This document shows, in pieces, positions 41,387-50,783 of a stretch of 64,000 nucleotides of DNA. The stretch spans positions 62,001 to 126,000 of the forward strand of contig JAUISX010000002.1 in assembly GCA_030434245.1 (NCBI GenBank), given 5' to 3'. A program made the position numbers and the translations under genes. Within the stretch, counting starts at the first letter, position 1, and the number at the start of each line of letters is the position of its first letter. The stretch comes from Porphyromonadaceae bacterium W3.11 (GTDB lineage: Bacteria; Bacteroidota; Bacteroidia; Bacteroidales; Porphyromonadaceae). Under the pieces are notes generated by a model. It did no database searches and was not told where the DNA came from. It was given only the letters and a program-made list of their open reading frames with translations.

Positions 41387-43084
41387 TTATTTATTCTTTT
41401 TAGCCCATGTATCACGTAGCGTGACGGTCCTATTGAACACCTTCTTCTCATCAGTACTATCTCTATCTACTGTAAAGTATCCATTACGTACGAATTGATA
41501 ATGATGGCCTACCTCTGCATCCGCCAACCATTCTTCCGCATAAGCATTAGGAACGATCACCTCACTATCAGGATTCATCAATTCACTAATATCATCATAC
41601 TTAGTGCCTGCTGGGTCTTCAACGTTAAAGAGTCGATCATAAAGACGTACCTCCACAGGAAGAGCATGCTCTGTACTTACCCAATGGATAGTACCCTTGA
41701 CCTTTTTCTTTGCATTCTCCATACCAGTCTTAGAGAGAGGATCATATTCAGCATAAACCTCTACGACATTACCCTCTTCATCTTTCTTGCACCCAGTACA
41801 CTCTATGATGTAGCCCGCACGAAGTCGGACCTCTCTTCCTGGACTCAGGCGGAAATACTTCTTAGGAGCATCCTCCATAAAGTCCTCCCGTTCGATATAA
41901 AGATTTTTTGAGAAAGCAATCTTGTGGGTTCCCTTCTCTGGCTCCTCTGGATTAGTAGTCACATCCATCATCTCTACCTGTCCATCTGGATAGTTGGTTA
42001 TGACTAGTTTAATAGGGTCTAGAACAACAGCCACACGATCAGCGTGCTTATTCAAGTCCTCTCTAACAGCAAACTCCAATTTACCAGTATCCACCATACC
42101 CTCAACCTTGGTGTAACCAATCATATCAATGAAGTTACGAATACTCGCTGGAGTATATCCCCTACGACGAAGTCCCACGAGAGTAGGCATACGAGGGTCA
42201 TCCCAGCCATGGACTAGCTTCCTCTGAACCAGCTCAAGCAAACGACGTTTGCTCATCATGGTATAGGTGAGATTGAGACGATTAAATTCATACTGATGAG
42301 GCCTATAATCATCGCTCCTCAATTTCTCTACCAGATAATCATAAAGAGGTCGGTGTACGACGAACTCAAGAGTACAGATCGAGTGAGTCACGCCCTCAAA
42401 GTAATCACTTTGCCCATGAGCAAAGTCATACATCGGATAGACCTTCCACTCAGTACCAGTACGATGGTGTGGATGATGGAGAATACGATAGATGATAGGG
42501 TCACGCATGTGCATATTAGGGCTAGCCATATCGATCTTAGCCCTTAAGGTCATCTGCCCCTCTGCAAACTCTCCATTCTTCATCCTCTCAAAAAGATCAA
42601 GACTCTCCTCTACAGGGCGGTCTCTATAGGGGCTATTGATACCTGGTTCGGTAGGTGTACCTTTCTGTGCTGCGATCACTTCAGACTTTTGCTCATCAAC
42701 ATAGGCCAAGCCTCTTTTGATTAAATCAACAGCAAAGTCATACAATTGTTGGAAATAATCACTCGCGTAGTAAATATTCTCCCAATGGAAGCCCAACCAC
42801 TTGATATCCTCCTTAATAGCATCGACATACTCCACATCCTCTTTGACAGGATTGGTATCATCAAAGCGAAGATTGCAGATACCATTGTACTTCTCTGCAA
42901 TTCCAAAGTCTATACAGACAGCCTTAGCATGCCCAATGTGAAGATAGCCGTTAGGCTCTGGTGGGAAACGCGTCTGGATCCGTCCATCATTCAATCCCTT
43001 CTTAAGATCATCCTCTACCACCTGCTCAATAAAGTTTAGTGAGCGTCCACCACTTAAATCTTTCTGATCTATCTCCTTACTCAT
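41387..43084 (-). CDS. glnS: Glutamine--tRNA ligase
   Basis: The 565-residue class I synthetase charges tRNA-Gln. The HIGH motif is in RFPPEPNGYLHIGHAK, the KMSKS loop reads MMSKRRLLELV, and LRFDDTNP, FDYFFGVTHSICTLEF-type recognition and the C-terminal anticodon-binding barrels (about 340-560) are all present. Length is normal. Having GlnRS suggests direct charging instead of transamidation. It is in the envelope-gene run, 50 bases after the ABC ATPase gene and 10 bases before the SurA-like gene. Confidence 0.96.
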   Translation of the reverse strand: MSKEIDQKDLSGGRSLNFIEQVVEDDLKKGLNDGRIQTRFPPEPNGYLHIGHAKAVCIDFGIAEKYNGICNLRFDDTNPVKEDVEYVDAIKEDIKWLGFHWENIYYASDYFQQLYDFAVDLIKRGLAYVDEQKSEVIAAQKGTPTEPGINSPYRDRPVEESLDLFERMKNGEFAEGQMTLRAKIDMASPNMHMRDPIIYRILHHPHHRTGTEWKVYPMYDFAHGQSDYFEGVTHSICTLEFVVHRPLYDYLVEKLRSDDYRPHQYEFNRLNLTYTMMSKRRLLELVQRKLVHGWDDPRMPTLVGLRRRGYTPASIRNFIDMIGYTKVEGMVDTGKLEFAVREDLNKHADRVAVVLDPIKLVITNYPDGQVEMMDVTTNPEEPEKGTHKIAFSKNLYIEREDFMEDAPKKYFRLSPGREVRLRAGYIIECTGCKKDEEGNVVEVYAEYDPLSKTGMENAKKKVKGTIHWVSTEHALPVEVRLYDRLFNVEDPAGTKYDDISELMNPDSEVIVPNAYAEEWLADAEVGHHYQFVRNGYFTVDRDSTDEKKVFNRTVTLRDTWAKKNK

Positions 43085-43134
43085 TATAGTCTCTATATTA
43101 ATCTTTTTTTATTCAATTACGCCCTTCCGTCCAT

Positions 43135-43863
43135 CTATAGCTTACTGATGAATACGAAGTTCTTCAATATCTCATCATCACTATTTTCAATCTCACTGCC
43201 CTTACCTTCCCACCAAATATTACCTGCATTAATGAATAAGACATGATCACCAATATTAGAGACTGAGTTCATGTCATGTGTATTAATGATGGTAGTGATA
43301 TCATTTTCCTTTGTGATCTCTCTTAGCAGTGCGTCAATCATCTTAGAAGTCTCTGGGTCAAGACCACTAGAAGGCTCATCACAAAATAGATAACGAGGGT
43401 TAAGGGCTATCGCTCTAGCAATAGCTACACGCTTTTTCATCCCCCCACTAATCTCACCTGGATACTTATATCGTGCATCGTAGAGATTCACTTTCCGCAA
43501 GCAGTCTCTAGCACGCTTTCTTCTATTGGCGGCCTTCTCTTTTGAGAACATCTGCAAGGGAAATAGCACATTCTCAAAGACTGACATACTATCAAAGAGA
43601 GCTGAGTTTTGGAAAAGCATCCCTACCTCACGTCTCAAAAGCTGGGTATCATCCTTATCCATCTCATGCAAGCTACGTCCGTCATAGAGGACCTCTCCCT
43701 CATCGGGAATCTCTAGCCCTACGATACACTTCATCAAGACTGTCTTCCCAACACCACTCTTACCAATAATCAGCGAACACTCGCCTGACTTAAACTCGGT
43801 ATTAACGCCCATCAGGACATTCTTCTTACCATAGCTTTTCTTTATGTCTTTTATCTCTATCAT
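43135..43863 (-). CDS. MlaF-type ABC transporter ATPase
   Basis: The protein has 242 residues with all ABC ATPase motifs: Walker A IIGKSGVGKTVLM, signature ISGGMKKRVAIARAI, Walker B RYLFCDEPSSGLDP and switch NTHDM. ISGGMKKR, in place of LSGGQ, is typical of MlaF/Ttg2A, which power phospholipid trafficking between the two membranes. It lies 6 bases after the MlaE-type permease gene. The MlaD-type substrate protein is not in the same run. Confidence 0.9.
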   Translation of the reverse strand: MIEIKDIKKSYGKKNVLMGVNTEFKSGECSLIIGKSGVGKTVLMKCIVGLEIPDEGEVLYDGRSLHEMDKDDTQLLRREVGMLFQNSALFDSMSVFENVLFPLQMFSKEKAANRRKRARDCLRKVNLYDARYKYPGEISGGMKKRVAIARAIALNPRYLFCDEPSSGLDPETSKMIDALLREITKENDITTIINTHDMNSVSNIGDHVLFINAGNIWWEGKGSEIENSDDEILKNFVFISKL

Positions 43864-43869
43864 TTCTCA

Positions 43870-44616
43870 TTAAGTCAGCAAAAGTTGAGTCAGCACCAAG
43901 TCACTAAGAAGGATGGCTACGTTACTAGCAACTACGGCCTGAGTACTAGACTTACCTACCTCTAATGCTCCACCCTTCACATTATAGCCATAGTAGCTAG
44001 CCAAGCTAGCAATAAAGAATACATATACCACACTCTTAACAATCGAGTAGAATATATTAAACGGCTTGAAGTAGAGCTGAAGCCCCATCTCAAATTCTGA
44101 GATTGGGACATCTGGAATCATCAGGGTGGCCACATATCCTCCACCTATCCCAACAAACATACTAAATAACACCAGGACAGGCACATACATCATCAGCCCT
44201 AATATCTTTGGCAGGATGACATAATTCGCAGAGTTCACGCCCATAATATCCATAGCATCAAGCTGCTCTGTAATGCGCATCGTCCCGATCTCACTAGCGA
44301 TACTACTCCCACACTTTCCAGCTAAGATCATACACATGATAGTGCTCGAAAACTCCAATAGGATAATCTCCCTAGCAGTATAGCCAATAGTAAACTTAGG
44401 TATCAGAGGCGAACTCATATTGATACCCAACTGCATCGAGACTACCGCCCCGATAAAGAAAGACACAAGGGCAACGATCCACATAGAACCTACTCCTTGG
44501 GTATATATCTCCCTTATCAACTCTCTCAAAAACATGCGAAATCGCTGAGGCCGCTGAAAAACAACGCCTAGCAACTGCATGTATTTACCTATTGCTTCAA
44601 ATACGGACTTCATCAA
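43870..44616 (-). CDS. MlaE-type ABC permease
   Basis: The protein has 248 residues and five or six membrane helices. MlaE-family landmarks include FFIGAVVSMQLGINM, EIILLEFSSTIMCMILAGKCGSSIASEIGTMRITEQLDAM, the most conserved stretch of the family, and YFKPFNIFYSIVKS. With the ATPase next door it forms the inner-membrane part of a lipid transporter that keeps outer-membrane asymmetry. It opens the long run down to mutL, with a TATCTTTG box 34 bases upstream. Confidence 0.9.
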   Translation of the reverse strand: MMKSVFEAIGKYMQLLGVVFQRPQRFRMFLRELIREIYTQGVGSMWIVALVSFFIGAVVSMQLGINMSSPLIPKFTIGYTAREIILLEFSSTIMCMILAGKCGSSIASEIGTMRITEQLDAMDIMGVNSANYVILPKILGLMMYVPVLVLFSMFVGIGGGYVATLMIPDVPISEFEMGLQLYFKPFNIFYSIVKSVVYVFFIASLASYYGYNVKGGALEVGKSSTQAVVASNVAILLSDLVLTQLLLT

Positions 44617-44649
44617 ATTGACTCATTGTTACCACAATACAATAACAAA

Positions 44650-44657
44650 CAAAGATA
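44650..44657 (-). promoter_or_regulatory. Promoter -7 box of the mlaE-to-mutL run
   Basis: Minus-strand TATCTTTG, a perfect -7 match, 34 bases before the permease ATG. No clear -33. Confidence 0.55.
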
Positions 44658-44915
44658 TAAAAATATCTGCACTTCCTCACACCCTGTGAAGTGGGGATAT
44701 CACATCAGAAAATCTTACTACTCTTGCTGTGCATTATTCGGATTGCAAAGGGTCGTTAATAACAGTATTCATTTCGGGATACTTTTCTTGGGACCCTTTC
44801 ATACAACTCTCCTTTTTAGCAGAGAGGAAGGGGCGATGCTTTATACTACTTTTATCAAAAGTATTAATAGCAAAGAGTTGGAAGTTACTCCTTCTAAAAA
44901 ACCTTGTGGCGAACA

Positions 44916-45005
44916 GCGAACAATTCTCTCATGAGAAACACATCTTCTTCCTATATCGAAAAAATATTTTTCCTATAGGAAGCATTTCTCCGTCATATAA
45001 CTAAA
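44916..45005 (-). repeat. Dispersed palindromic repeat, copy C (diverged)
   Basis: Same orientation as copy B. It keeps the ATATAACTAAA end, TTCCTATAGGAA at 44970-44981, a decayed TTCCTATATCGA at 44948-44959 and CTCTCATGAGAA at 44926-44937, again on a 22-bp pitch. Overall similarity to copies A and B is clearly lower, but the architecture is the same. Confidence 0.75.
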
Positions 45006-45095
45006 ATATCAGCTACATCAAAAGATCTCATACACCTCTCTATTCTATATCAATATATTATAGAGGTAAAAAGACCTAATAACTTGACACCTCCA

Positions 45096-45755
45096 TTAGC
45101 CTTCATAGATCGTAGTATCTACTACATCAGCGTCCGCCAATGCCTCTCGACGCTCAATACAGGTAGCACACTTTCCACAATGATTCTCACCACCCTTGTA
45201 ACAGGAATAGGTATGAGAATAGTCAATACCCTCTCTCTTACCAATGGCAGCAATTTCACTTTTTGATATATTCGTATAAGGTGCGACTATCCTAACATTA
45301 TTGTAGGTCCCATGCTGCATGGCTTGTCCCATACTCTGAATAAACCCTTCTGTACAGTCTGGGTAAATGGCGTGATCACCATAGTGATTTGCGATGAACA
45401 CCTGCTCAAGTCCGCTATCTTCAGCTAGCCCACAAGCAATGGCAAGCATTATGCCATTCCGAAATGGCACCACAGTGGATTTCATATTATCCTCACCATA
45501 ACTTCCCTCTGGTATATCCTCAGCTCCTGACAATAGCGATGAGTGAAAATACTTCGAGATGAACGTGAGTGGTATCACAATATGCTTGATTCCTAATAAC
45601 TCACATTGATACTTGGCACATGCTATCTCTCTTGTATTATGGTTACTTCCATAGTCAAAAGTAACCGCGAGTGCTATCTCATCCTTTCTGTCGTGCAACA
45701 GAGTGATAGAATCCATTCCCCCTGAAACGACAATAATTGAATTCTTCTTCATCAA
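45096..45755 (-). CDS. queC: 7-cyano-7-deazaguanine synthase
   Basis: The 219-residue ATP-dependent enzyme turns 7-carboxy-7-deazaguanine into preQ0, on the way to queuosine in tRNA. The PP-loop SGGMDSITLL is at residue 11, and the C-terminal zinc site has four cysteines (SCYKGGENHCGKCATC). Other queuosine genes are not adjacent. It is downstream of the TPR gene with a hairpin between them, so probably transcribed on its own. The FolE protein at 54218 belongs to the family whose product also feeds this pathway. Confidence 0.95.
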   Translation of the reverse strand: MMKKNSIIVVSGGMDSITLLHDRKDEIALAVTFDYGSNHNTREIACAKYQCELLGIKHIVIPLTFISKYFHSSLLSGAEDIPEGSYGEDNMKSTVVPFRNGIMLAIACGLAEDSGLEQVFIANHYGDHAIYPDCTEGFIQSMGQAMQHGTYNNVRIVAPYTNISKSEIAAIGKREGIDYSHTYSCYKGGENHCGKCATCIERREALADADVVDTTIYEG

Positions 45756-45834
45756 AACAATAATAGTTAATAATTAATAGGGTCGCTAATACCTCTAAAA
45801 ACCTCACTCCACCACCATTAGAATACATGATAAT

Positions 45835-45869
45835 GGAAGAGGGTACCCCTAACTAGGAATACCCTCTTT
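45835..45869 (-). terminator. Terminator-like hairpin after the TPR gene
   Basis: GGAAGAGGGTA (45835-45845) pairs with TACCCTCTTTC (45860-45870) with one wobble and a 14-nt loop, 21 bases after the stop at 45891. Confidence 0.6.
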
Positions 45870-45890
45870 CTATAATTCAGTATGATATAT

Positions 45891-46586
45891 TTACTTTTTG
45901 AGTTTAATGGACTCGATCATCTTCTGAGCTTCGGGATATTCTGCAGAGCTATAATACTTATCAATAATCTGCTGATAGCACTGAAGTGCCTTATCATCTT
46001 TTCCCATGGATTCATAAACGATCCCAGCTTTCTTCAAATAGATAGGAGAAAGGAGGTCATTATCAGCCATCTTAGCAGCCTCTTCAAAATAAGAAACTCC
46101 CTCTTCTGGCTTACCCATATCCACATAGCAGTCTCCGATCGCACCATGAATAGTAGGGGATACCATCATATCCTTTGCCTTAAACTTCTTGAGATAATCT
46201 ATCGCAGCATCAGGCTGTCCCAATCGTGCGTAGCAGATACCAGCGTAAGCATGTGCCAGATTAGCAGCATCTGTACCCTTGTAATCATTAATGACCTGAA
46301 GGAATCCCACTACATCAGCACCATTACCGTTCAAAGCAACCTCGTATTCACTCATTCCAAAGTGTTGCTCTGCCTTATACAATGCTTCATAAGCATTCTC
46401 TTGCCTAGGAGCCTTGTAAAGATTATTGTAGGCCAAAATACCACCGATGACAGCGATTAGGGCAACTACTAGTATGATAATTGCTGTCCGATTTCTCTTA
46501 AGGTATTCCTCTGACTTATTGATGGCCTCTACGGTCTCGGCCTGGACCATATCGGTCTTGGTCAGTTTTTCATTCTTATTGCTCAT
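45891..46586 (-). CDS. Membrane-anchored tetratricopeptide repeat protein
   Basis: The protein has 231 residues from the ATG at 46586 (an ATG five codons upstream is also possible). A charged N-terminus is followed by one membrane helix (about 32-55, TAIIILVVALIAVIGGILAY), then four to five TPR-like repeats, e.g. AHAYAGICYARLGQPDAAID, GDCYVDMGKPEEGVSYFEEA and AGIVYESMGKDDKALQCYQQ. The layout resembles YfgM-type ancillary proteins of the Sec translocon, so a scaffold role at the membrane is plausible; conserved in Bacteroidetes. Confidence 0.85.
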   Translation of the reverse strand: MSNKNEKLTKTDMVQAETVEAINKSEEYLKRNRTAIIILVVALIAVIGGILAYNNLYKAPRQENAYEALYKAEQHFGMSEYEVALNGNGADVVGFLQVINDYKGTDAANLAHAYAGICYARLGQPDAAIDYLKKFKAKDMMVSPTIHGAIGDCYVDMGKPEEGVSYFEEAAKMADNDLLSPIYLKKAGIVYESMGKDDKALQCYQQIIDKYYSSAEYPEAQKMIESIKLKK

Positions 46587-46909
46587 TGTATTTAACTGCA
46601 AAAAAACAATCCCCTCTCTGGAGGAACTTCATAATTAATGTTGCAAACTTACAAAAAAGTATGCAATCTCCACATATTCATCTCTTTTTCTTCCTTCTTG
46701 GTTATTTCTGACGGTTGCACTAAAAAATCATCATGAGGGGTTAAAGAAATAGAAAAGATACACTTCTATTCGTTATATGTTCCAAAATAATACACAGTTA
46801 TATGACAAATAAAGTGTCGCTTTGTAGAAAATGGTTATCTTTACATTATGAAGTTAAGTTAGGCAGTCCTATTGACATGCCTATAATGAACATTTGACTA
46901 AGAAAGATT
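46587..46909. other. Divergent promoter region
   Basis: A 323-base gap. It holds the minus-strand box above and, for the plus-strand TPR operon, TATCTTTA at 46836-46843 (one mismatch to TAnnTTTG). Nothing else is visible. Confidence 0.5.
46644..46651 (-). promoter_or_regulatory. Candidate -7 box for the membrane TPR gene
   Basis: Minus-strand TAAGTTTG fits TAnnTTTG, 58 bases before the ATG. The -33 region is weak. Confidence 0.45.
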
Positions 46910-48643
46910 ATGAATATGAAGAGGTACCCCCTCATTTTAATGCTGCTCTTGGCACTGACAAGCACCTCCTTGATTAAGGCTCAGGATGCACACCTAAAAG
47001 AGAAAGAGGCTCTTTTTAATGAAATATATGGAAGAGCTATACGCCTAGATGATGGAAAGCAGGGAAGCTCTGAAGTATTACATCACCTCTGGATGGCTGC
47101 ACTGATAGATGACCAACAGCCAGTACTATTATGGGACAGGGCATACTATCAAGCATATCTCGGAAATAGCGATGCCACGATCGACGACCTTAAGCTAGCG
47201 TACAAAAACTCTAATTACGACAGACATATCGGGAACGCATTGATGCAGATGGCTGCGATGTATGGGGAGTGGGATATTGCCGAAAAGGTCTCTACCCGAC
47301 TCCTAGAAGAGCGGCCAGATGATGCGGCACAGATTGGGATGCTCATTAACATTTACGAGAAGTCGGGCAAGACAGAAGAGGCTCTAGCAACCCTTCGGAA
47401 GCTAAAAGGCTCTGCCCGCACTACAGCAGTGATATTCAAGGAGTCCCAACTTCTAACTGAGCTAGAAAGGACAGACGAGGCTGAGCAGCTACTATTGTCC
47501 CAGCTGGAAGAGCACCCCAATGAACCGACCAGTACCTTTATGCTCGTTTCACTCTATGGAAATCAAGGCAGGAAAGAGGAGGCAAAGCAATTGGTATCCT
47601 CACTACAAGCATCACACCCTGATGACCCCTACGTCCGAAGGTTTTCAATCGCATTTTATTCAATGTCTGGAATGAATGATGAGGTTGCCCGTTCCATCAA
47701 GGCAGAGGCTAATAGGAAGGGGACAGAGCCCGCAATCCTAGTAGAGATGATGAACATAGCACAGGAGGAGAGCAAAGATCCTGCTGGACTCATCATGGCG
47801 TTACTGCCCATACAAGAAGAGCTGTACAAAAGGTATCCCAATGTGGATGAATTGGCATACAAGCAAGCCTCAGCACACCTTATCCTCAAGGACACATTGG
47901 CTGCCGAAGAGATCATGACAAAGATGATTGAAAAGGGCACTACCGAAACAACACCGTACCACTACTTCTTTGAGAAGCACGCTATGGCGGAGGACACGGT
48001 GGCGATTAGAAAACTGGTCAATGTTGGAATAAAGAGAATCCCCAAGGATGGACTCACTCAGCTCTACTCGGCAATACTAGCCATCCAAGGCGGTGACACA
48101 ATTGGCTTTTCTAAGATTGTTGATAAGGCTATCGAGCTAGTGCCTAAGAGCGACCGTTACTACAGCCAAATAGCACTTTTCAAAGCCGAGAGAGAGCAAG
48201 AATTGGGACACTGGGATACCGCCAAGCAGTATTACGAGGAGTCTATCTCAATGAATCCGAGTACCTTTGCCCTCAATAACTATGCTTATGCCTTGTCAAA
48301 TTACGGAACCGAAGAGGACCTGAAGAGGGCTGAAGAGATGGCTCGACTTGCCGTCCAAAATAGTAATAACGAACCCTCGCACCTAGACACATATGCTTGG
48401 ATCCTTTATAAAAGAGGGTCGTACTCTATGGCTAAGCTGTATATGGAAAAGGCTCTTGCAGCAATGAAGGAGCCAGAGGTAGTTTATTATGAGCACCTTG
48501 CCGAAATCCTAGAGGCGATGAAGGACTATCCCGGAGCCCTGAAGGCGTGGAGCAAGGTCATAGAACTGGAGGGGGATTTAGAAAAGGCAGAGAGAAAAAT
48601 AAAGGAGATTACCACTCTGATACAAGAAGAAAGTAAAGAATAA
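46910..48643 (+). CDS. Exported tetratricopeptide repeat protein
   Basis: The protein has 577 residues with a signal peptide ending IKAQ (about 25); a second Met two codons in is also possible. The mature protein is built of about ten TPR units, the clearest being near 450-560 (FALNNYAYALSNYGTEEDLK, LDTYAWILYKRGSYSMAKLY, YYEHLAEILEAMKDYPGALK). TPR arrays bind protein partners, here in the periplasm or at the outer membrane. Its stop shares one base with the start of the DUF4292 lipoprotein gene, and the EnvC-like gene follows, an order seen widely in Bacteroidetes. Confidence 0.88.
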   Translation: MNMKRYPLILMLLLALTSTSLIKAQDAHLKEKEALFNEIYGRAIRLDDGKQGSSEVLHHLWMAALIDDQQPVLLWDRAYYQAYLGNSDATIDDLKLAYKNSNYDRHIGNALMQMAAMYGEWDIAEKVSTRLLEERPDDAAQIGMLINIYEKSGKTEEALATLRKLKGSARTTAVIFKESQLLTELERTDEAEQLLLSQLEEHPNEPTSTFMLVSLYGNQGRKEEAKQLVSSLQASHPDDPYVRRFSIAFYSMSGMNDEVARSIKAEANRKGTEPAILVEMMNIAQEESKDPAGLIMALLPIQEELYKRYPNVDELAYKQASAHLILKDTLAAEEIMTKMIEKGTTETTPYHYFFEKHAMAEDTVAIRKLVNVGIKRIPKDGLTQLYSAILAIQGGDTIGFSKIVDKAIELVPKSDRYYSQIALFKAEREQELGHWDTAKQYYEESISMNPSTFALNNYAYALSNYGTEEDLKRAEEMARLAVQNSNNEPSHLDTYAWILYKRGSYSMAKLYMEKALAAMKEPEVVYYEHLAEILEAMKDYPGALKAWSKVIELEGDLEKAERKIKEITTLIQEESKE

Positions 48644-49512
48644 TGAAAAGATACTACCCATCGTGGAGGGTCCTCGTATGGATCATACCCCTCATACTCC
48701 TTAATAGCTGTGGGACCAGCAAGCAGATAGTGGTACCCGTAGGCAAAGCAACACTTAATAAGCGCCAGTTTCTCTCTGCTTACTCTGTGATAAAGGACTA
48801 TCCCATTGTGGATGCGAGTGGTAAGCTGACGATTGTAACTGATGGAAAGAAGGACATAAGTATGGGTAATATCGGGTTCCGCTGGAGCCTGGAGCGTGAT
48901 AAAGCATTCGTCTTATCATTACGTCCGATGTCCATCATTGAGGTTGGTAAAATAACCATCGCTAATGGTAGCTTACTGGTACTGGATCGGATGGGCAAAC
49001 ATGCTTTCTTGGAAGAACGCTTGGATAACTCCTCAATGTTCCTGAAAAATATAGTCGGTATTGACACCAACATATTCAAAGCGATGGTACAAAACCAGCC
49101 TTTTGGACTCATCAGTATGGGAAATGAAGCTCTCCAAAGAATGCACTTCTCAAAGGATGCTCAGTACTATACACTAACGGAGTCGCTAGGACCTGGAGGA
49201 CACAAGATCACACATACTTTTGATGCCGCTCTAAACTTGGTCGAAAGCCACGTCTCAATCGTTAATAAAGCAGAGGTAAAAATCAGCTATTGGGACTTTA
49301 TCCAAATGGACACCGAACAGAGGCTCCGTCCAGTCCCTAGCGTGATACGCATTGACGTAGAGATATTCGGAAAGCCTAGCGATAATTATCACGTACAAAT
49401 GAATCTAGATCACATGAAGCAAACCTTCTCACAAAAGATAGAGACGGATATCCCACGTGGCTATCACAGGGTTACTCTAATGGAACTGATCGAACTAATA
49501 TCATCGTTATGA
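48643..49512 (+). CDS. DUF4292 lipoprotein
   Basis: The protein has 289 residues with a lipobox (LLNSC, Cys23). The body is beta-rich with the DUF4292 hallmarks: GKLTIV, WSLERDKAFVLSLRPMSIIEVGKI, LLVLDRM, and IKISYWDF late in the chain. The fold resembles LolA/LolB-type lipoprotein carriers, so it may handle lipids or lipoproteins at the outer membrane; this is inference. Start and stop overlap both neighbours (1 and 4 bases), giving tight coupling of TPR, DUF4292 and EnvC-like proteins. Confidence 0.87.
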   Translation: MKRYYPSWRVLVWIIPLILLNSCGTSKQIVVPVGKATLNKRQFLSAYSVIKDYPIVDASGKLTIVTDGKKDISMGNIGFRWSLERDKAFVLSLRPMSIIEVGKITIANGSLLVLDRMGKHAFLEERLDNSSMFLKNIVGIDTNIFKAMVQNQPFGLISMGNEALQRMHFSKDAQYYTLTESLGPGGHKITHTFDAALNLVESHVSIVNKAEVKISYWDFIQMDTEQRLRPVPSVIRIDVEIFGKPSDNYHVQMNLDHMKQTFSQKIETDIPRGYHRVTLMELIELISSL

Positions 49513-50777
49513 GAAAATACTTTCAGATACTTCTGCTTTCACTAACGTTAGTGTGTTTCAGCCCGACAGCTTTTGCACAAAAGAAGTCGGCTGAGGTACA
49601 ACGGCTCGAAAACCAAAGGAAAGCCATTCAAGAGGCGATGAAGCAGGTGGACCTTCTACTAAAGCAGACCGCGACATCTGCCAAGCAGAGCTTGAACCAA
49701 CTACAACTACTAGAGGGGCAAGTAAAAGATAGACAAAAGGTCATCGTCACTTTAGGTGAAGAGATCAAAGCAACCGACAAGCAACTCGTAAAGCTTCGTG
49801 ATGAGATTGAGGTCCTTCAGAAGCAATTCGAGAAGAGACAACAAAGCTACGTGAAGTCCATCAGAGCACTACAAAGAGGTCATCAGGTTCAGGACCAATT
49901 ACTATTTATCCTCTCTGCGAGTGACTTTGCTCAAGGACTTAGAAGAGCGAGATATCTCAGTGAATATGCCACTTGGCAGAAAAAAGAGGGCGAAAAACTT
50001 AAGGAATTGAGACTCGAACTGGATAAGCAAAAAGCTCAACTCCAGGCTCAGCGAGCAGAAAAAGCGAAGCTACTTAGTGCTCGAGAAGAAGAGCAGAAAA
50101 AACTACAAGAGGATAGAAACAAGGTTGCTCAGGAAGTTCAAAAGCTTAAAAACAAACAAGGTGAACTTAAGAAAGAATTAGCTAAGCAACAAAGGCAGGC
50201 AGCAAGACTAAATAAGCAAATCGAAGACCAAATAGCTAAGGAGATTCGTGAGGCTGAGGAGGCTCGCCGAAGGGCAGAGGCCGCCAATAACACTCAGGAC
50301 AAGCGTAAGGCCGAAACGAAAGGTGGCTACGCTATGACGGAGGCTGAACTAAAGCTATCTGGTAATTTTGCTCAGAACATGGGTAAGCTACCGGCTCCAA
50401 TCACAGGACGATATAATATAGTTGGACACTTCGGAGTACAAAACCACACAGCACTAAGACACGTACGAGTGGATAATAGTGGGATAGACATTCAGGGTAG
50501 TTCGGGTGCCGAAGCTAGAGCCGTCTTTGATGGGGTGGTGACCACAATCTTTTTGATGGAGGGCTTCAATAATAGTATCATCGTCCGCCATGGTAACTAC
50601 CTGACTGTTTATAGCAATATTACTGACGTGTATGTGACTAAAGGTAGTAAAGTCAAAACAGGTCAGTCCTTAGGTAAAATATATTCAGATCCCGACTTAG
50701 GCGGTGCTACTCAACTACACTTCCAAGTGTGGAAGGAGCGAACTAAGCTCAATCCCGAGCTCTGGATTAGAAGATAA
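49509..50777 (+). CDS. EnvC-like murein hydrolase activator (degenerate LytM domain)
   Basis: The protein has 422 residues with a signal peptide ending AFAQ (about 24), a long coiled coil (about 28-265, rich in Gln/Lys/Glu/Leu) and a C-terminal LytM/M23 domain (about 295-422). The zinc ligands are not intact: where active enzymes have HxGID it reads NSGIDI, and HLHF is replaced by QLHFQVW. This is the arrangement of EnvC, which does not cut murein but switches on amidases at the division site. It overlaps the DUF4292 gene by 4 bases; ribF follows by 6. Confidence 0.9.
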   Translation: MRKYFQILLLSLTLVCFSPTAFAQKKSAEVQRLENQRKAIQEAMKQVDLLLKQTATSAKQSLNQLQLLEGQVKDRQKVIVTLGEEIKATDKQLVKLRDEIEVLQKQFEKRQQSYVKSIRALQRGHQVQDQLLFILSASDFAQGLRRARYLSEYATWQKKEGEKLKELRLELDKQKAQLQAQRAEKAKLLSAREEEQKKLQEDRNKVAQEVQKLKNKQGELKKELAKQQRQAARLNKQIEDQIAKEIREAEEARRRAEAANNTQDKRKAETKGGYAMTEAELKLSGNFAQNMGKLPAPITGRYNIVGHFGVQNHTALRHVRVDNSGIDIQGSSGAEARAVFDGVVTTIFLMEGFNNSIIVRHGNYLTVYSNITDVYVTKGSKVKTGQSLGKIYSDPDLGGATQLHFQVWKERTKLNPELWIRR

Positions 50778-50783
50778 TATGTA

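Larger units (their letters stand above)
44617..45095. other. Intergenic region with dispersed repeat
   Basis: A 479-base gap between queC and the MlaE gene. It holds the -7 box above, repeat copy C (44916-45005), and a weak stem ACCTCT/AGAGGT (45033-45067) that may end the queC transcript. Two overlapping open frames (44626-44934, 44729-45004) are not gene-like and one ends inside the repeat. Confidence 0.55.

Noticed and set aside
44626-45004. Two overlapping open frames between queC and the MlaE-type gene
   Set aside because: No gene-like features; the second ends in repeat copy C and the first overlaps it in another frame.
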